A stretch of DNA of 64,000 bases from positions 1-64,000 of the forward strand of contig JAEZGY010000020.1 of assembly GCA_023416695.1 (NCBI GenBank), given 5' to 3'. Position numbers and translations under genes: made by a program. This DNA comes from Bacillota bacterium. GTDB taxonomy: Bacteria; Bacillota; Clostridia; Lachnospirales; Lachnospiraceae. Under the pieces are notes generated by a model. That model was given only the letters and a program-made list of their open reading frames with translations, did not search any database and had not been told where the DNA came from. Shown here piece by piece: positions 34,620 to 43,656 of this stretch (the stretch's first letter is position 1; each line of letters begins with the position of its first letter).

Positions 34620-35258
34620 ATGGCATTTGAACAATACAAAGAACTTACAGATGAAGCGATTATTGCAAAAATACGTAATCAAGACTCAAATGCTGTAGAT
34701 TACCTTCTGGAGAAATATAAGAACACGGTTCGACAGAAAGCTAAGGCTCTGTTTATTATAGGTGGAGACCGTGATGATTTGATCCAAGAGGGGATGATTG
34801 GCTTATATAAGGCAATCCGCGATTATGACAGTACAAAGGATGCTAGTTTTAGTTATTTTGCCGATTTATGTATCTCTAGACAGATATATGATGCAATAAA
34901 AGCCTCAAATCGGAAGAAAAATATACCTTTAAACACATATATTTCTTTAAATTCTCCTGTCCACAATAACTTTAGTGAAAATGAGGATGTACTTCCCATA
35001 ATAGACATAATATACCAAGATAATAATACAAATCCTGAGGAATTGATTATTGACAAGGAACGTACCAGTATGTTAGAATATGAACTCGAGAGGCGGTTGA
35101 GCAACCTTGAAAAAGAGGTAGTTAAGCTCTTTGTAGTTGGTATGAAGTACACGGAGATAGCCGCTGTTTTAAATAAGGAACCCAAGTCTATAGACAATGC
35201 TCTTCAGCGAATTCGCGCTAAGCTTAATACGCTGATTAAGGAGTTAGGAACACAGTAG
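34620..35258 (+). CDS. sigH: RNA polymerase sporulation sigma factor SigH
   Basis: 212 residues. Region 2 is clear: DDLIQEGMIGLYKAIRDYD and ASFSYFADLCISRQIYDAIKASNRKK. Region 4 with KYTEIAAVLNKEPKSIDNALQRIRAKL gives the -35 recognition helix. SigH directs early sporulation and competence-type genes. Position after rlmB is standard in Firmicutes. A Thr tRNA gene starts only 22 bases after the stop, where rpmG-secE-nusG or tuf usually follow. GGGGGTGATT precedes the start. Confidence 0.95.
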   Translation: MAFEQYKELTDEAIIAKIRNQDSNAVDYLLEKYKNTVRQKAKALFIIGGDRDDLIQEGMIGLYKAIRDYDSTKDASFSYFADLCISRQIYDAIKASNRKKNIPLNTYISLNSPVHNNFSENEDVLPIIDIIYQDNNTNPEELIIDKERTSMLEYELERRLSNLEKEVVKLFVVGMKYTEIAAVLNKEPKSIDNALQRIRAKLNTLIKELGTQ

Positions 35259-35280
35259 AGGCGGTGACTTTATATGTTTT

Positions 35281-35353
35281 GCTGCCTTGGCTCAGTCGGT
35301 AGAGCGTCGCCTTGGTAAGGCGGAGGTCGGCGGTTCAAATCCGCTAGGCAGCT
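35281..35353 (+). tRNA. tRNA-Thr (anticodon GGT)
   Basis: A 73-base cloverleaf. The acceptor GCTGCCT pairs with AGGCAGC and the discriminator is T. The anticodon loop TTGGTAA is closed by CGCC/GGCG, and the T-loop is GGTTCAAATCC. There is no promoter in the 22 bases before it, so it is probably processed from the sigH transcript. CCA is not encoded. Confidence 0.95.
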
Positions 35354-35370
35354 TATGTTTTAATAGTAGG

Positions 35371-35407
35371 AGTCCAAAACCTAAGTATAGGGTTTTGGAC
35401 TTTTTTT
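35371..35407 (+). terminator. Terminator after sigH and tRNA-Thr
   Basis: GTCCAAAACC (35372-35381) pairs with GGTTTTGGAC (35391-35400), followed by seven Ts. Confidence 0.9.
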
Positions 35408-35516
35408 GATTTCTTCTTTACATAGGATAGAGTTATGGGGTAATATCAAGTAAAATTATTATTTATGAGTTATTTGCTTTATTACGACATAACACCTTTT
35501 GAAAGGAGGAATCATT

Positions 35517-36251
35517 ATGGAGTTATACTGGTTTGCACCTATTATCTGTGGAGGGCTAGGATTACTATTAAGCCATCTAGTAAAGAAAAAAATATCCATG
35601 CTACTTGAGTATAAACGAATAGAAGATTTATTACTGTCAGAACGAGTAACTAAGGCAATTAGTGACGGCATTGGACAAAAGATAGCTGAAATGACTCAAG
35701 ATACCAGGACGGTAGGAGAGGTCATAGATCTTTATGTGGATAAAGATACAAGACGTATTGCCATAGACGTTGGTAGTAGTAAATTAGCCGAATACATCAC
35801 TCTTGAGCTTAAAAAGAGCCAAATTTCCACTATTATTCTAGATGAGATTAAGAGGGTTTTGGTAGAAAAGATTAAGTTAGGATTTCTTACCGGTCTTATG
35901 AAAGGAAGCTTGTGGGAGTTAGTAGAGGAGCCTATGGAGAAAGCTATTGAAAGCTACCTAGAGGAAAGATGTCAGCCGATGATAAAGGATAAATTGCAAG
36001 AACGTATGAATTCTTTGACAGGGATGAGGATGTATGAAGTTGGTGAGTTATTGTTAGATAAACATCAGATAATAACAGAACTTACCCTTAAGGTATATAG
36101 GAAACATATTGTAGATCTTGCTAGTCAGCTTCTTGCTAAGCTGGATGTAAAAAATAAAGTATTAAAGCCAAACCTCTTGAAACTACAAATTGGGATGTCG
36201 GGATTTGGTGTTGTATGTGGATTGATGTCGATGTTATTAGCAATTATATAG
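35517..36251 (+). CDS. Membrane protein of unknown function, DUF445-like
   Basis: 244 residues from ATG 35517, with a strong AAAGGAGG upstream that rules out the ATG at 35499. One hydrophobic segment lies at the N-terminus (WFAPIICGGLGLLLSHLV) and one at the extreme C-terminus (SGFGVVCGLMSMLLAII). The helical, charged region between them has long amphipathic stretches. The topology and the repeated helix-EL-V pattern resemble DUF445/YheB proteins, but the match is weak. No function can be assigned. Confidence 0.6.
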   Translation: MELYWFAPIICGGLGLLLSHLVKKKISMLLEYKRIEDLLLSERVTKAISDGIGQKIAEMTQDTRTVGEVIDLYVDKDTRRIAIDVGSSKLAEYITLELKKSQISTIILDEIKRVLVEKIKLGFLTGLMKGSLWELVEEPMEKAIESYLEERCQPMIKDKLQERMNSLTGMRMYEVGELLLDKHQIITELTLKVYRKHIVDLASQLLAKLDVKNKVLKPNLLKLQIGMSGFGVVCGLMSMLLAII

Positions 36252-36501
36252 AATGAACTAGCACCTTCTCTGTATAGTCCTTTTATTAGAGAACTATTAA
36301 AAAGAGATTTGAGATGTTGAAGTCAGAGGGGGGGAATGGTATACTTTCTAGTATCTGACGGATTTATCTTCATAATAAACAGTGATTGTATCAACTTGCC
36401 TCCCATAAAGGCAGTATTGGTTACATAATCTACAAAAGAGAAGGTCCTGTAGGAAGACAGATATTATTGACGTAATTAACTATAAAGAAAAAGGAGTACT
36501 T
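36252..36501 (+). promoter_or_regulatory. 250-base leader of the calcium ATPase gene with a bipartite hairpin
   Basis: Within this gap GTCAG/CTGAC and ATACT/AGTAT form a two-part stem at 36322-36359, with a G-rich one-sided bulge (AGGGGGG). A pyrimidine-rich TTGCCTCCC lies about 35 bases downstream and could pair with the G-run. It looks like a structured RNA leader but fits no metal riboswitch I know (yybP-ykoY or NiCo). AAAAAGGAG precedes the start codon. Confidence 0.35.
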
Positions 36502-39174
36502 ATGAAAGTTTACGGACTAAATGATGCCCAAGTTCAGGAATCTAAGAGTAAGTTTGGTGATAATTCGATTTCAGAACAAAAGGGTGAAAGTTTTTTTGAA
36601 AAACTTATTGGAAACTTCAAGGATCCGATGATTATTATCTTATGTGTTGCATTGCTTATTAATGTAGTATTTGTAATTATTGGGGAATCCCATTGGTATG
36701 AAGCAGTAGGTATCGGTGTGGCAGTATTGTTAGCTACATTCGTATCTACTTTTTCAGAATATCGTAATGAGAATGCTTTTCAGAAGCTTCAGGAGGAGGC
36801 TTCTCGAATTTTCTGCAAGGTATATCGTAATGGTGAGATTGTTCAGATTCCAATTAATGATATTGTAGTAGATGACTGTATTCTTTTACAGTCAGGTGAT
36901 AAGATTCCAGCGGATGGCGTGATTATTGATGGAATACTTAAGGTGGATCAATCGGTATTAAACGGAGAGAGCAAGGAAGCTTCTAAGGAAGCTATTCCAA
37001 AGGATTACTTTGATACAGATAAGACAATTGATTTCTTAAATCCCCACAAAGTGTTTAGAGGCTCTGTAGTATGCTCTAACAATGCGGTTATGCGAGTTAC
37101 TACCGTAGGTGATAAGTCGGTATATGGGGAGATTGCAAAGGAGTTGCAAGTGGAAGAGGAACGAGATACTCCTCTTAAAGTAAAGCTTAAGAAGTTAGCT
37201 CATGGAATTAGTAAGTTCGGTTATATTGGTGGTATTGCTATTGCAGTCGCTTTTATGATACAAAATATGCTTTATAATGGAGATACTATTTCCTTTGCTC
37301 ATGTCAGTACTTATTTTAGTGACTGGGGAACGGTATTAAATGATTTTGTTCAAGCAATTATGTTAGCTGTTATTATTATTGTAATGGCAGTGCCAGAAGG
37401 GCTTCCACTGATGATTGCTTTAGTATCCGCTCTAAATATGGGTAAGATGTTAAGAGATAACGTTTTAGTTCGTAAGATTGCGGGTATTGAAACTGCTGGT
37501 AGTTTGAATATTCTCTTTAGTGATAAAACAGGTACCATTACAAAAGGACAGTTAGAAGCTGTAACCTTTATAGATGGACAAGTAAATGAATACCATAATT
37601 ACAATGATGTGGTGGATGAATTAGGGAAAGTGTTATCTTTTAGTATTCATTTCAATACAGATGCAATTATTTCTGGTGAAGAAGGAAACCTTAAAGTAAT
37701 AGGTGGTAATGCTACAGAACGTGCAATTTTAAATTATGTTGCTAATTCAAGGCATAATGAGGATGTACAGGTAGCTACTGTAAGCAATATTCCATTTAAC
37801 AGTCACAATAAATATTCTGCAACCACGATTACTGGTGATAGGGATATTACCCTAATTAAGGGAGCGCCAGAGAAAATACTTGAGAAGTGTAAGACTTTTT
37901 ATGATCAACAAGGAAATAAGGCTATATTTGCTGATAAAGCAAAGTTAGAAGCAAAGATCAATGAGTTAGCTGGTCGTGCCATTCGTGTATTAGCAATAGC
38001 TACCGCTGAACAAGTAATTGAGGGAGAATCTCTACCTGAGGGAGAATGGACTCTAGTTGGTATTATTGGTATACGTGATGAAGTAAGACAGGAATCCATT
38101 ACTGCAATTGCAGAAGTACAGCATGCTGGAGTGCAGGTTGTAATGATTACCGGAGATCGTCAGGATACAGCAGTTGCCATTGCGAAGGAAGCTGGCATTG
38201 TTCAAAAGGAAACAGATTTAGTTTTAACATCAAATGATCTTGCTCAGATGTCAGATGATGATATTAAAGCAAAACTACAAGATATTCGCGTGGTAGCTCG
38301 TGCTCTTCCAAGTGACAAGAGTCGCTTAGTGAGACTAGCCCAAGAGATGAACCTAGTTGTTGGTATGACAGGTGATGGTGTAAATGACTCCCCGGCCTTA
38401 AAGAAAGCTGATGTTGGGTTTGCTATGGGTGGAGGAACTGAGGTTGCTAAAGAAGCCAGTGATATTGTAATTCTGGATGATAACTTTAGCTCCATTGATA
38501 AAGCGATTCGTTACGGTAGAACAATATTTAACAACATTAGAAAGTTTATTGTATTCCAGTTAACAATTAATGTTAGTGCTGTTATGATTTCCTTTGTAGC
38601 GCCTTTGATTGGCATGAAGAGTCCACTTACCATTATTCAAATCTTATGGATTAACTTGATTATGGATACCTTGGCTGCCCTCGCCTTCGGTGGAGAGCCA
38701 GCATTACAAAGATATATGAGTGAAAAGCCTAAGAAAAGAGAAGAAAGTATTGTTAGTCCATCTATGTGGAGTAGTATCCTTACAGGAAGCTTATGGACCT
38801 TTGCCTTAAGCATGGTATTCTTAAAGCTACCAATTATATCTGATATTTTCCGTGAGGGAGATGCTACAAACCCAACCAAATATTTATTAACTGGATTTTT
38901 TACCTTTTATGTTCTAGTTGCAGCATTTAATGCGTTTAATGCTAGAACAACAGAGATGAATGTCTTCGAACACATTAGAGAGAATCATGGTTTCTGGAAG
39001 GTGATAGGTCTTATCATTATTACTCAAGTGATTTTGACTTATGTAGGTGGTAGTGTACTCAACTGTTATGGTTTAGTATTTAAGGAGTGGGTAGTGGTAA
39101 TTCTTATGGCATTTACCATTATTCCAGTAGATTTAATTAGGAAAGCACTGTTTCGTAAAAAAACAGAAATGTAG
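36502..39174 (+). CDS. Calcium-translocating P-type ATPase (PMCA-type, P2B)
   Basis: 890 residues. Actuator motif LNGESKE, phosphorylation site D341 in SDKTGTITKG, nucleotide-binding KGAPEKILEKC, and hinge MTGDGVNDSPALKKADVGFAMG are all intact. About ten membrane helices include VPEGLPLMIALVSALNMGKML (M4) and the M6 LWINLIMDTLAALA, the calcium-binding pair of P2B pumps. It should export Ca2+ (or Ca/Mn) from the cytosol. There is no long autoinhibitory tail. A terminator follows. Confidence 0.93.
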   Translation: MKVYGLNDAQVQESKSKFGDNSISEQKGESFFEKLIGNFKDPMIIILCVALLINVVFVIIGESHWYEAVGIGVAVLLATFVSTFSEYRNENAFQKLQEEASRIFCKVYRNGEIVQIPINDIVVDDCILLQSGDKIPADGVIIDGILKVDQSVLNGESKEASKEAIPKDYFDTDKTIDFLNPHKVFRGSVVCSNNAVMRVTTVGDKSVYGEIAKELQVEEERDTPLKVKLKKLAHGISKFGYIGGIAIAVAFMIQNMLYNGDTISFAHVSTYFSDWGTVLNDFVQAIMLAVIIIVMAVPEGLPLMIALVSALNMGKMLRDNVLVRKIAGIETAGSLNILFSDKTGTITKGQLEAVTFIDGQVNEYHNYNDVVDELGKVLSFSIHFNTDAIISGEEGNLKVIGGNATERAILNYVANSRHNEDVQVATVSNIPFNSHNKYSATTITGDRDITLIKGAPEKILEKCKTFYDQQGNKAIFADKAKLEAKINELAGRAIRVLAIATAEQVIEGESLPEGEWTLVGIIGIRDEVRQESITAIAEVQHAGVQVVMITGDRQDTAVAIAKEAGIVQKETDLVLTSNDLAQMSDDDIKAKLQDIRVVARALPSDKSRLVRLAQEMNLVVGMTGDGVNDSPALKKADVGFAMGGGTEVAKEASDIVILDDNFSSIDKAIRYGRTIFNNIRKFIVFQLTINVSAVMISFVAPLIGMKSPLTIIQILWINLIMDTLAALAFGGEPALQRYMSEKPKKREESIVSPSMWSSILTGSLWTFALSMVFLKLPIISDIFREGDATNPTKYLLTGFFTFYVLVAAFNAFNARTTEMNVFEHIRENHGFWKVIGLIIITQVILTYVGGSVLNCYGLVFKEWVVVILMAFTIIPVDLIRKALFRKKTEM

Positions 39175-39197
39175 AATTAATATGTAATTAGATAGGA

Positions 39198-39236
39198 AAA
39201 GGATTGTCATATTCGTATGTGACAATCCTTTTTTTG
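39198..39236 (+). terminator. Terminator of the calcium ATPase gene
   Basis: AAAGGATTGTCA pairs with TGACAATCCTTT across a short loop and ends in a run of Ts at about 39229-39236. Confidence 0.85.
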
Positions 39237-39352
39237 TATTTATGAAGATATCACTGTTTTATTACAAACAAAAAAGACTTTTTTTGTTCGAATTGTAAAA
39301 ATAAACCAGTCATGATAAGGTAAGGATACGTTACAGGAGGGGAGGTATCCTT

Positions 39353-40606
39353 ATGCTTTTATATATTGGGAATCAAGAAGAATACTATTGTTTACAGGAG
39401 CTGTCGGATAAGTTACAACAACCAATTTGTCTTATTTCAGCGCCAGATAATCCAATGGAGATTTTAAGCTGTGCAAAGATAAAGTATTCCCACTATATTG
39501 TCAATATTGGTAGTTATACGAATAAGCATAGAGAACTGATCCATGCACTTAAGAACTTTGTAGGAACAATAGAGGGAACTTTAATACTTTTGGCGATTGA
39601 TATGACAACAGAATCCCCTATTATCTGCGAGCTAATGTATGCAGGGTTTACAAATATTATTTTTGGTATTTCAGAGGCTGCGAATTCTTTTAGTCCCATT
39701 AGTCCTATTACAAAGGGGAATGTGGACACACCACCTTTTAGTGCTAAAACTAGTACTACTGAACACATTGTACATCATGTACCACCTATGAACTTAATGG
39801 GAACAGAACCGATACATATGGCTACTTGTCCTACAGAACCCATGGACGAGAGCTACATAGGGTTTCATGGAGGAGACAGGAATAAGAAGTCCTCCGAAAT
39901 GTCAGGGGGCATAAGACATAGTAAGGTAGGCTTTTGGTCTAAGTTGACTTTCGTGTTTGGAGGAGGTTTCCTTGTTACCTTGTTGGTGTTAGTGGTTATG
40001 TATCAATCTCAGAATAAAAATCAAAGAGAAGTACTATCAGCAGCAGAGGGATTTGCGCTAATGACGAATAGTCAAAGCCTGCCAAAGTCATCCGTCTACC
40101 CACATTCATCTATTGCACCTCATGAGGAAGAAGAGTTAAGTACACCACAACAGATCATATCTGAACCTAACGTTACACAATCTCCTGTTACAGGAGTTCC
40201 AACGGTGAAAAACGCTACTTTAAAGCCTATTTTGTCTGAGGAAGAAGGTTTAGTAGATATTACAGAAAATAGTAGTGAGGTTTCTGGTAAGGAGGTTAAG
40301 GGCATCGATACAGAGGTCACTCCTACACTCGATGATGTAAAGAAGGAACAGTCATCTCCTGTTATTCGTTCTATTCAGTTACCATCTTCTATTCGTATGG
40401 TAACAGGAGGGAGTATTACTCTGGAACCAGAATATATCCCCACTACAGTAAAGGCTCCTTTACTTATTTGGCAAAGTAGTGATAGTAAGGTAGCTGTGGT
40501 AGAGGATGGAATAGTAACTGCCATAAAACCTGGATGCACCAGTATTACAGTAGAGGATAAAAGTGGACACAAAGCAAAGTGTCAGATAACCATTGCGGAT
40601 CAATAA
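39353..40606 (+). CDS. Bitopic membrane protein with C-terminal Ig-like (Big_2) domain
   Basis: 417 residues, start supported by ACAGGAGGGGAGG. The N-terminal 110 residues look like a small cytosolic alpha/beta domain (MLLYIGNQEE, HYIVNIGSYTN, GTLILLAIDM) without a P-loop or receiver aspartates. A Pro/Thr/Ser-rich linker follows, then one membrane helix (about 197-217), an extracellular Ser/Thr/Pro stalk, and a Big_2 domain (about 335-417; IQLPSSIRMVTGGSITLEP, WQSSDSKVAVVEDG, ITVEDKSGHKA). The next surface protein starts 26 bases later, so they form a pair. A cytosol-to-surface link is suggested; function unknown. Confidence 0.7.
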   Translation: MLLYIGNQEEYYCLQELSDKLQQPICLISAPDNPMEILSCAKIKYSHYIVNIGSYTNKHRELIHALKNFVGTIEGTLILLAIDMTTESPIICELMYAGFTNIIFGISEAANSFSPISPITKGNVDTPPFSAKTSTTEHIVHHVPPMNLMGTEPIHMATCPTEPMDESYIGFHGGDRNKKSSEMSGGIRHSKVGFWSKLTFVFGGGFLVTLLVLVVMYQSQNKNQREVLSAAEGFALMTNSQSLPKSSVYPHSSIAPHEEEELSTPQQIISEPNVTQSPVTGVPTVKNATLKPILSEEEGLVDITENSSEVSGKEVKGIDTEVTPTLDDVKKEQSSPVIRSIQLPSSIRMVTGGSITLEPEYIPTTVKAPLLIWQSSDSKVAVVEDGIVTAIKPGCTSITVEDKSGHKAKCQITIADQ

Positions 40607-40632
40607 GTAAAAATAAACATAATGGAGGGGTT

Positions 40633-43239
40633 ATGGAGAGGAAATTATTTAAGTTGGTAATTCTTGTGGCGCTTGTTATTCTACTGACTGGAGAATATAT
40701 CCCATGTCAAGCAGCAAGTAGTGTTACAGTAAATACCTTTAGTGAATTACGTACGTATTTAAAAGATGAGAAGGATTATAGTATTACAATAGGGAGTAAT
40801 ATAGAGATAACAGGAATGTTAACGGTGGAGGGGAATAAAACTATTTACGGAAATGGGAAATGTCTTTTTAGAGGAACTGACTATTTCAGTGGATATGTTT
40901 TTCTTGTGCAGGAACAGGCATCCTTAGATATAAAGTCTAATTTGTTTTTGTCGGGTAATTCAGATAATATTAAGAATCCTGCTAGACCATTATTTTGGGT
41001 GAAACCCAATGCTACTTTAAAATTAGGAGAAAAGGTCAATTTATATAAAAACTATTCGGACTGTGCTGGTGGAGCTATACACTGTGAGGGTACGCTGTAT
41101 ATACAAGGGGCAAATATTTATGATTGCTGTTGTAACACTAGTGGTGGAGCTATACAGCTACAAGATGGAGCTATATGTTACATGAGTTCAGGGAGAATCT
41201 ATAATAACTCTGTTTCTGAGTGTGGTGGGGGAATTAAGCAATTTAAAGGAAGCACTTTTATTATATCTGGTGGTTCCATAGATAATAATACTGCTCTATG
41301 TGATGGAATGGGCATTCACGCTTCTGGAAGCCTTACACTAAAAGGAGCGGCGCAGATTAATAAGAATAATGATATCTACATAGCACCAGATTCCTATATT
41401 GCAACAGGAGATTGGAGTACACCATCTGTAGTTGCCCTCACTACAAATCTTGAGATTGGTAAGACAATAATATCTAACGGTAGACCATATAAAAAATATT
41501 TTATATGGTCTGACAGACAGAATAAGGCCGCCGAAAGACCAATCTGTTCGGTAGGAGAAAACCTTTTAGTAGGTGCCTATTATACGATAAATTATCATAT
41601 GGATTCGACTAACCAACAGCTTTATAAGACCCAGAGTAAATTATATGGAACATCAATTAATCTTTTTAAGGATTACCCAGAAGTCACTGGATATAGTTTT
41701 GAGGGATGGTTTACGAGCCCTTCTGGTGGGAGTAATGTAACTGGAGCAGTTTATGAGACGAATGCTAATTTGAATCTTTATTCTCGATATGCTCCTAATA
41801 ACTATGAGGTTTTACTTCAGTCTCAAAATCAAGAGATAACTAGAATGAGTGTACAATTTGATAGTAGGTATGGTCAATTGCTTACTCCTACTAGAGAAGG
41901 ATATACTTTTACTGGTTGGTATTTGGACGAGGCTTTAACACAGTTGGTTTCTGATGATACAATTGTTCAAACAGCTAGTTCTCATGTCTTATATGCAGGA
42001 TGGCAAGCCATCTCTTGTAAGGTGAAGTTTGATGCGACTGGGGGAGAAGTTAGTATCGATAGTAAACAGGTTGCTTACGAAGGGTGTTATGGAGAATTGC
42101 CTAAGGCATATCGAGAAGGGTATGAGTTCCTTGGATGGTATACTGATTCTTTAGAGGGGTTACTCTGCGATTCTCAAAGTAAGGTTATGAAGTATACGGA
42201 GCATATCTTGTATGCAAGATGGAAAGCCCATGTATATTGTGTTACATGGGACCCGATGCAAGGCAAAACCAGTTTTTTGCAGTCCAGCGTAACCTATGGT
42301 AATACTTACAATACATTACCGGTTGTTACAAAGTCAGGATATTATTTAGAGGGGTGGTACACTGCGCCTGAGGGTGGAAGTAAGTGTGATAGAAATACTA
42401 TTGTCACAATAGCATATAACCATATATTATATGCTAGATGGCTTCCAGAGGTAGTCCCTATAACTTCTGATAAGAATAGTAATCAAAGTACGCAAATAGT
42501 GCCACCAGTTGTATTAAATAAGATTTCTATTACAGGTATTCCATGCTTTTATAAGGAGAATCAAAGTATAAATACCACGAAAGCAAAAATGGTGCTAGAG
42601 TATTCAAATAAAACAAAGAAAACTATTACGAAAGGTTGGAGTATAGATTCATATAAAAAGATATCTGGACAGAGGAAGGTAGTATTCCGTTATCAAGGGA
42701 AAAGCTGTACGCTAAGTTGTAACTGGTTAAGTAGTAAGAGCATAAACAAGATAAAACCAACGAAAAGTGTATATACGGGCTACATTGGTAATAAAGTAAT
42801 TATTAATTTTCCAGGTGAATATAAGGGAAAACTTAACCTTACTTATAAAACTAGTAACTCAAAGATTGTGAAGGTGTCTAAAACAGGAACTATGACTTTG
42901 GTTAAACCTGGTACAGCATATATTACGATAGGTATTAGTATTGGTAATATTAAAAAGACAGTTAAGGTAAAAGTGGTAGTAAAGAAGCCAAGTTTAGTGA
43001 CAAGCTATACCTATGGGGAAAAGTGGAATCAGCTGCAGTTTAAAGCTGTTTTAAGTGGATCAAGTACAAAGCCAACATATACTACTTCCAATTCTAAAAT
43101 TGCTAAGATAGACTTAAAAACTGGTAAACTAACAGCACTTAATTCTGGAAAAGTTACCGTAATAATAAAAGTAGGTACTTTTCTAAAAAAATATAGTTTG
43201 AAAGTGAATAAGACCAATCGATATCTAATAATTCAATGA
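40633..43239 (+). CDS. Secreted surface protein with beta-helix, InlB-type repeats and Ig-like domains
   Basis: 868 residues from ATG 40633 (GGAGGGG upstream). Signal peptide about 1-27 (VILVALVILLTGEYIPCQA). Residues about 30-290 form a parallel beta-helix-like region (repeated GGAIHCEG, GGAIQLQDG, GGGIKQFKGS). Four Listeria-Bacteroides (InlB B/Flg_new) repeats follow at about 316-602, each ending with a GY-F-GWY...LYARW pattern. The C-terminus has Big-type modules with TSNSKIVKVSKTG and TSNSKIAKIDLKTG. There is no LPXTG or S-layer motif. It is probably an adhesin or wall-associated protein. AT-rich, Ser/Thr/Asn/Lys-rich composition. Confidence 0.8.
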   Translation: MERKLFKLVILVALVILLTGEYIPCQAASSVTVNTFSELRTYLKDEKDYSITIGSNIEITGMLTVEGNKTIYGNGKCLFRGTDYFSGYVFLVQEQASLDIKSNLFLSGNSDNIKNPARPLFWVKPNATLKLGEKVNLYKNYSDCAGGAIHCEGTLYIQGANIYDCCCNTSGGAIQLQDGAICYMSSGRIYNNSVSECGGGIKQFKGSTFIISGGSIDNNTALCDGMGIHASGSLTLKGAAQINKNNDIYIAPDSYIATGDWSTPSVVALTTNLEIGKTIISNGRPYKKYFIWSDRQNKAAERPICSVGENLLVGAYYTINYHMDSTNQQLYKTQSKLYGTSINLFKDYPEVTGYSFEGWFTSPSGGSNVTGAVYETNANLNLYSRYAPNNYEVLLQSQNQEITRMSVQFDSRYGQLLTPTREGYTFTGWYLDEALTQLVSDDTIVQTASSHVLYAGWQAISCKVKFDATGGEVSIDSKQVAYEGCYGELPKAYREGYEFLGWYTDSLEGLLCDSQSKVMKYTEHILYARWKAHVYCVTWDPMQGKTSFLQSSVTYGNTYNTLPVVTKSGYYLEGWYTAPEGGSKCDRNTIVTIAYNHILYARWLPEVVPITSDKNSNQSTQIVPPVVLNKISITGIPCFYKENQSINTTKAKMVLEYSNKTKKTITKGWSIDSYKKISGQRKVVFRYQGKSCTLSCNWLSSKSINKIKPTKSVYTGYIGNKVIINFPGEYKGKLNLTYKTSNSKIVKVSKTGTMTLVKPGTAYITIGISIGNIKKTVKVKVVVKKPSLVTSYTYGEKWNQLQFKAVLSGSSTKPTYTTSNSKIAKIDLKTGKLTALNSGKVTVIIKVGTFLKKYSLKVNKTNRYLIIQ

Positions 43240-43311
43240 GAGTGAATAGTTTTTCCTGCCAACTTATATATTTCATAGAATTGCTTATACTAGCATAGAG
43301 GTGAAAGATAT

Positions 43312-43452
43312 ATGTATTATGAAGAGAAGAAAGAACAGAAAAAAGAGCAGGAAGAGTTTAATTCTGTCACAACTAAGAGTAAAGTAGAGAATCAGAACCA
43401 AAGCCATAATGTTCGAAAGGAAGCAACTGGGCCAATTAATCAGAAAAGATAA
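43312..43452 (+). CDS. Small hydrophilic protein, 46 residues
   Basis: ATG at 43312 follows GAGGTGAAAG with good spacing, and the frame ends at TAA 43450-43452 just before a strong terminator. The product begins MYYEEKKEQKKEQEE and ends EATGPINQKR. It is highly charged, with no cysteine and no hydrophobic segment. It resembles small spore-packaged proteins in size and character but has no clear family signature. The complete cassette (ribosome site, ORF, terminator) supports a real gene. Confidence 0.6.
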   Translation: MYYEEKKEQKKEQEEFNSVTTKSKVENQNQSHNVRKEATGPINQKR

Positions 43453-43472
43453 TAAAAGGCTACTCCTCGTCA

Positions 43473-43520
43473 AACGCCCCAAATGTTAAATATCAGTATC
43501 TAACATTTGGGGCGTTCTTT
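43473..43520 (+). terminator. Strong terminator after the small gene
   Basis: AACGCCCCAAATGTTA (43473-43488) pairs perfectly with TAACATTTGGGGCGTT (43501-43516), followed by CTTT. Confidence 0.85.
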
Positions 43521-43656
43521 ATCGTGGGGTACCTTTCTTTGAGAACAGAATACAACAAAATATAATTTATGTCCTCAATATTTGACTATACAGAGAAGTA
43601 CTGTTGTCATATAATAGTGATATAGAATTATATTATGTGGATAAGGGGCGAGGACG

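Noticed and set aside
36252..36501. yybP-ykoY manganese riboswitch before the P-type ATPase
   Set aside because: The conserved loops of that class are not present; only a G-rich bulge and simple stems are seen.
40633..43239. Mobile-element or phage origin for the AT-rich surface genes
   Set aside because: No integrase, transposase, tRNA-end duplication or flanking repeats were found; composition alone is not enough.
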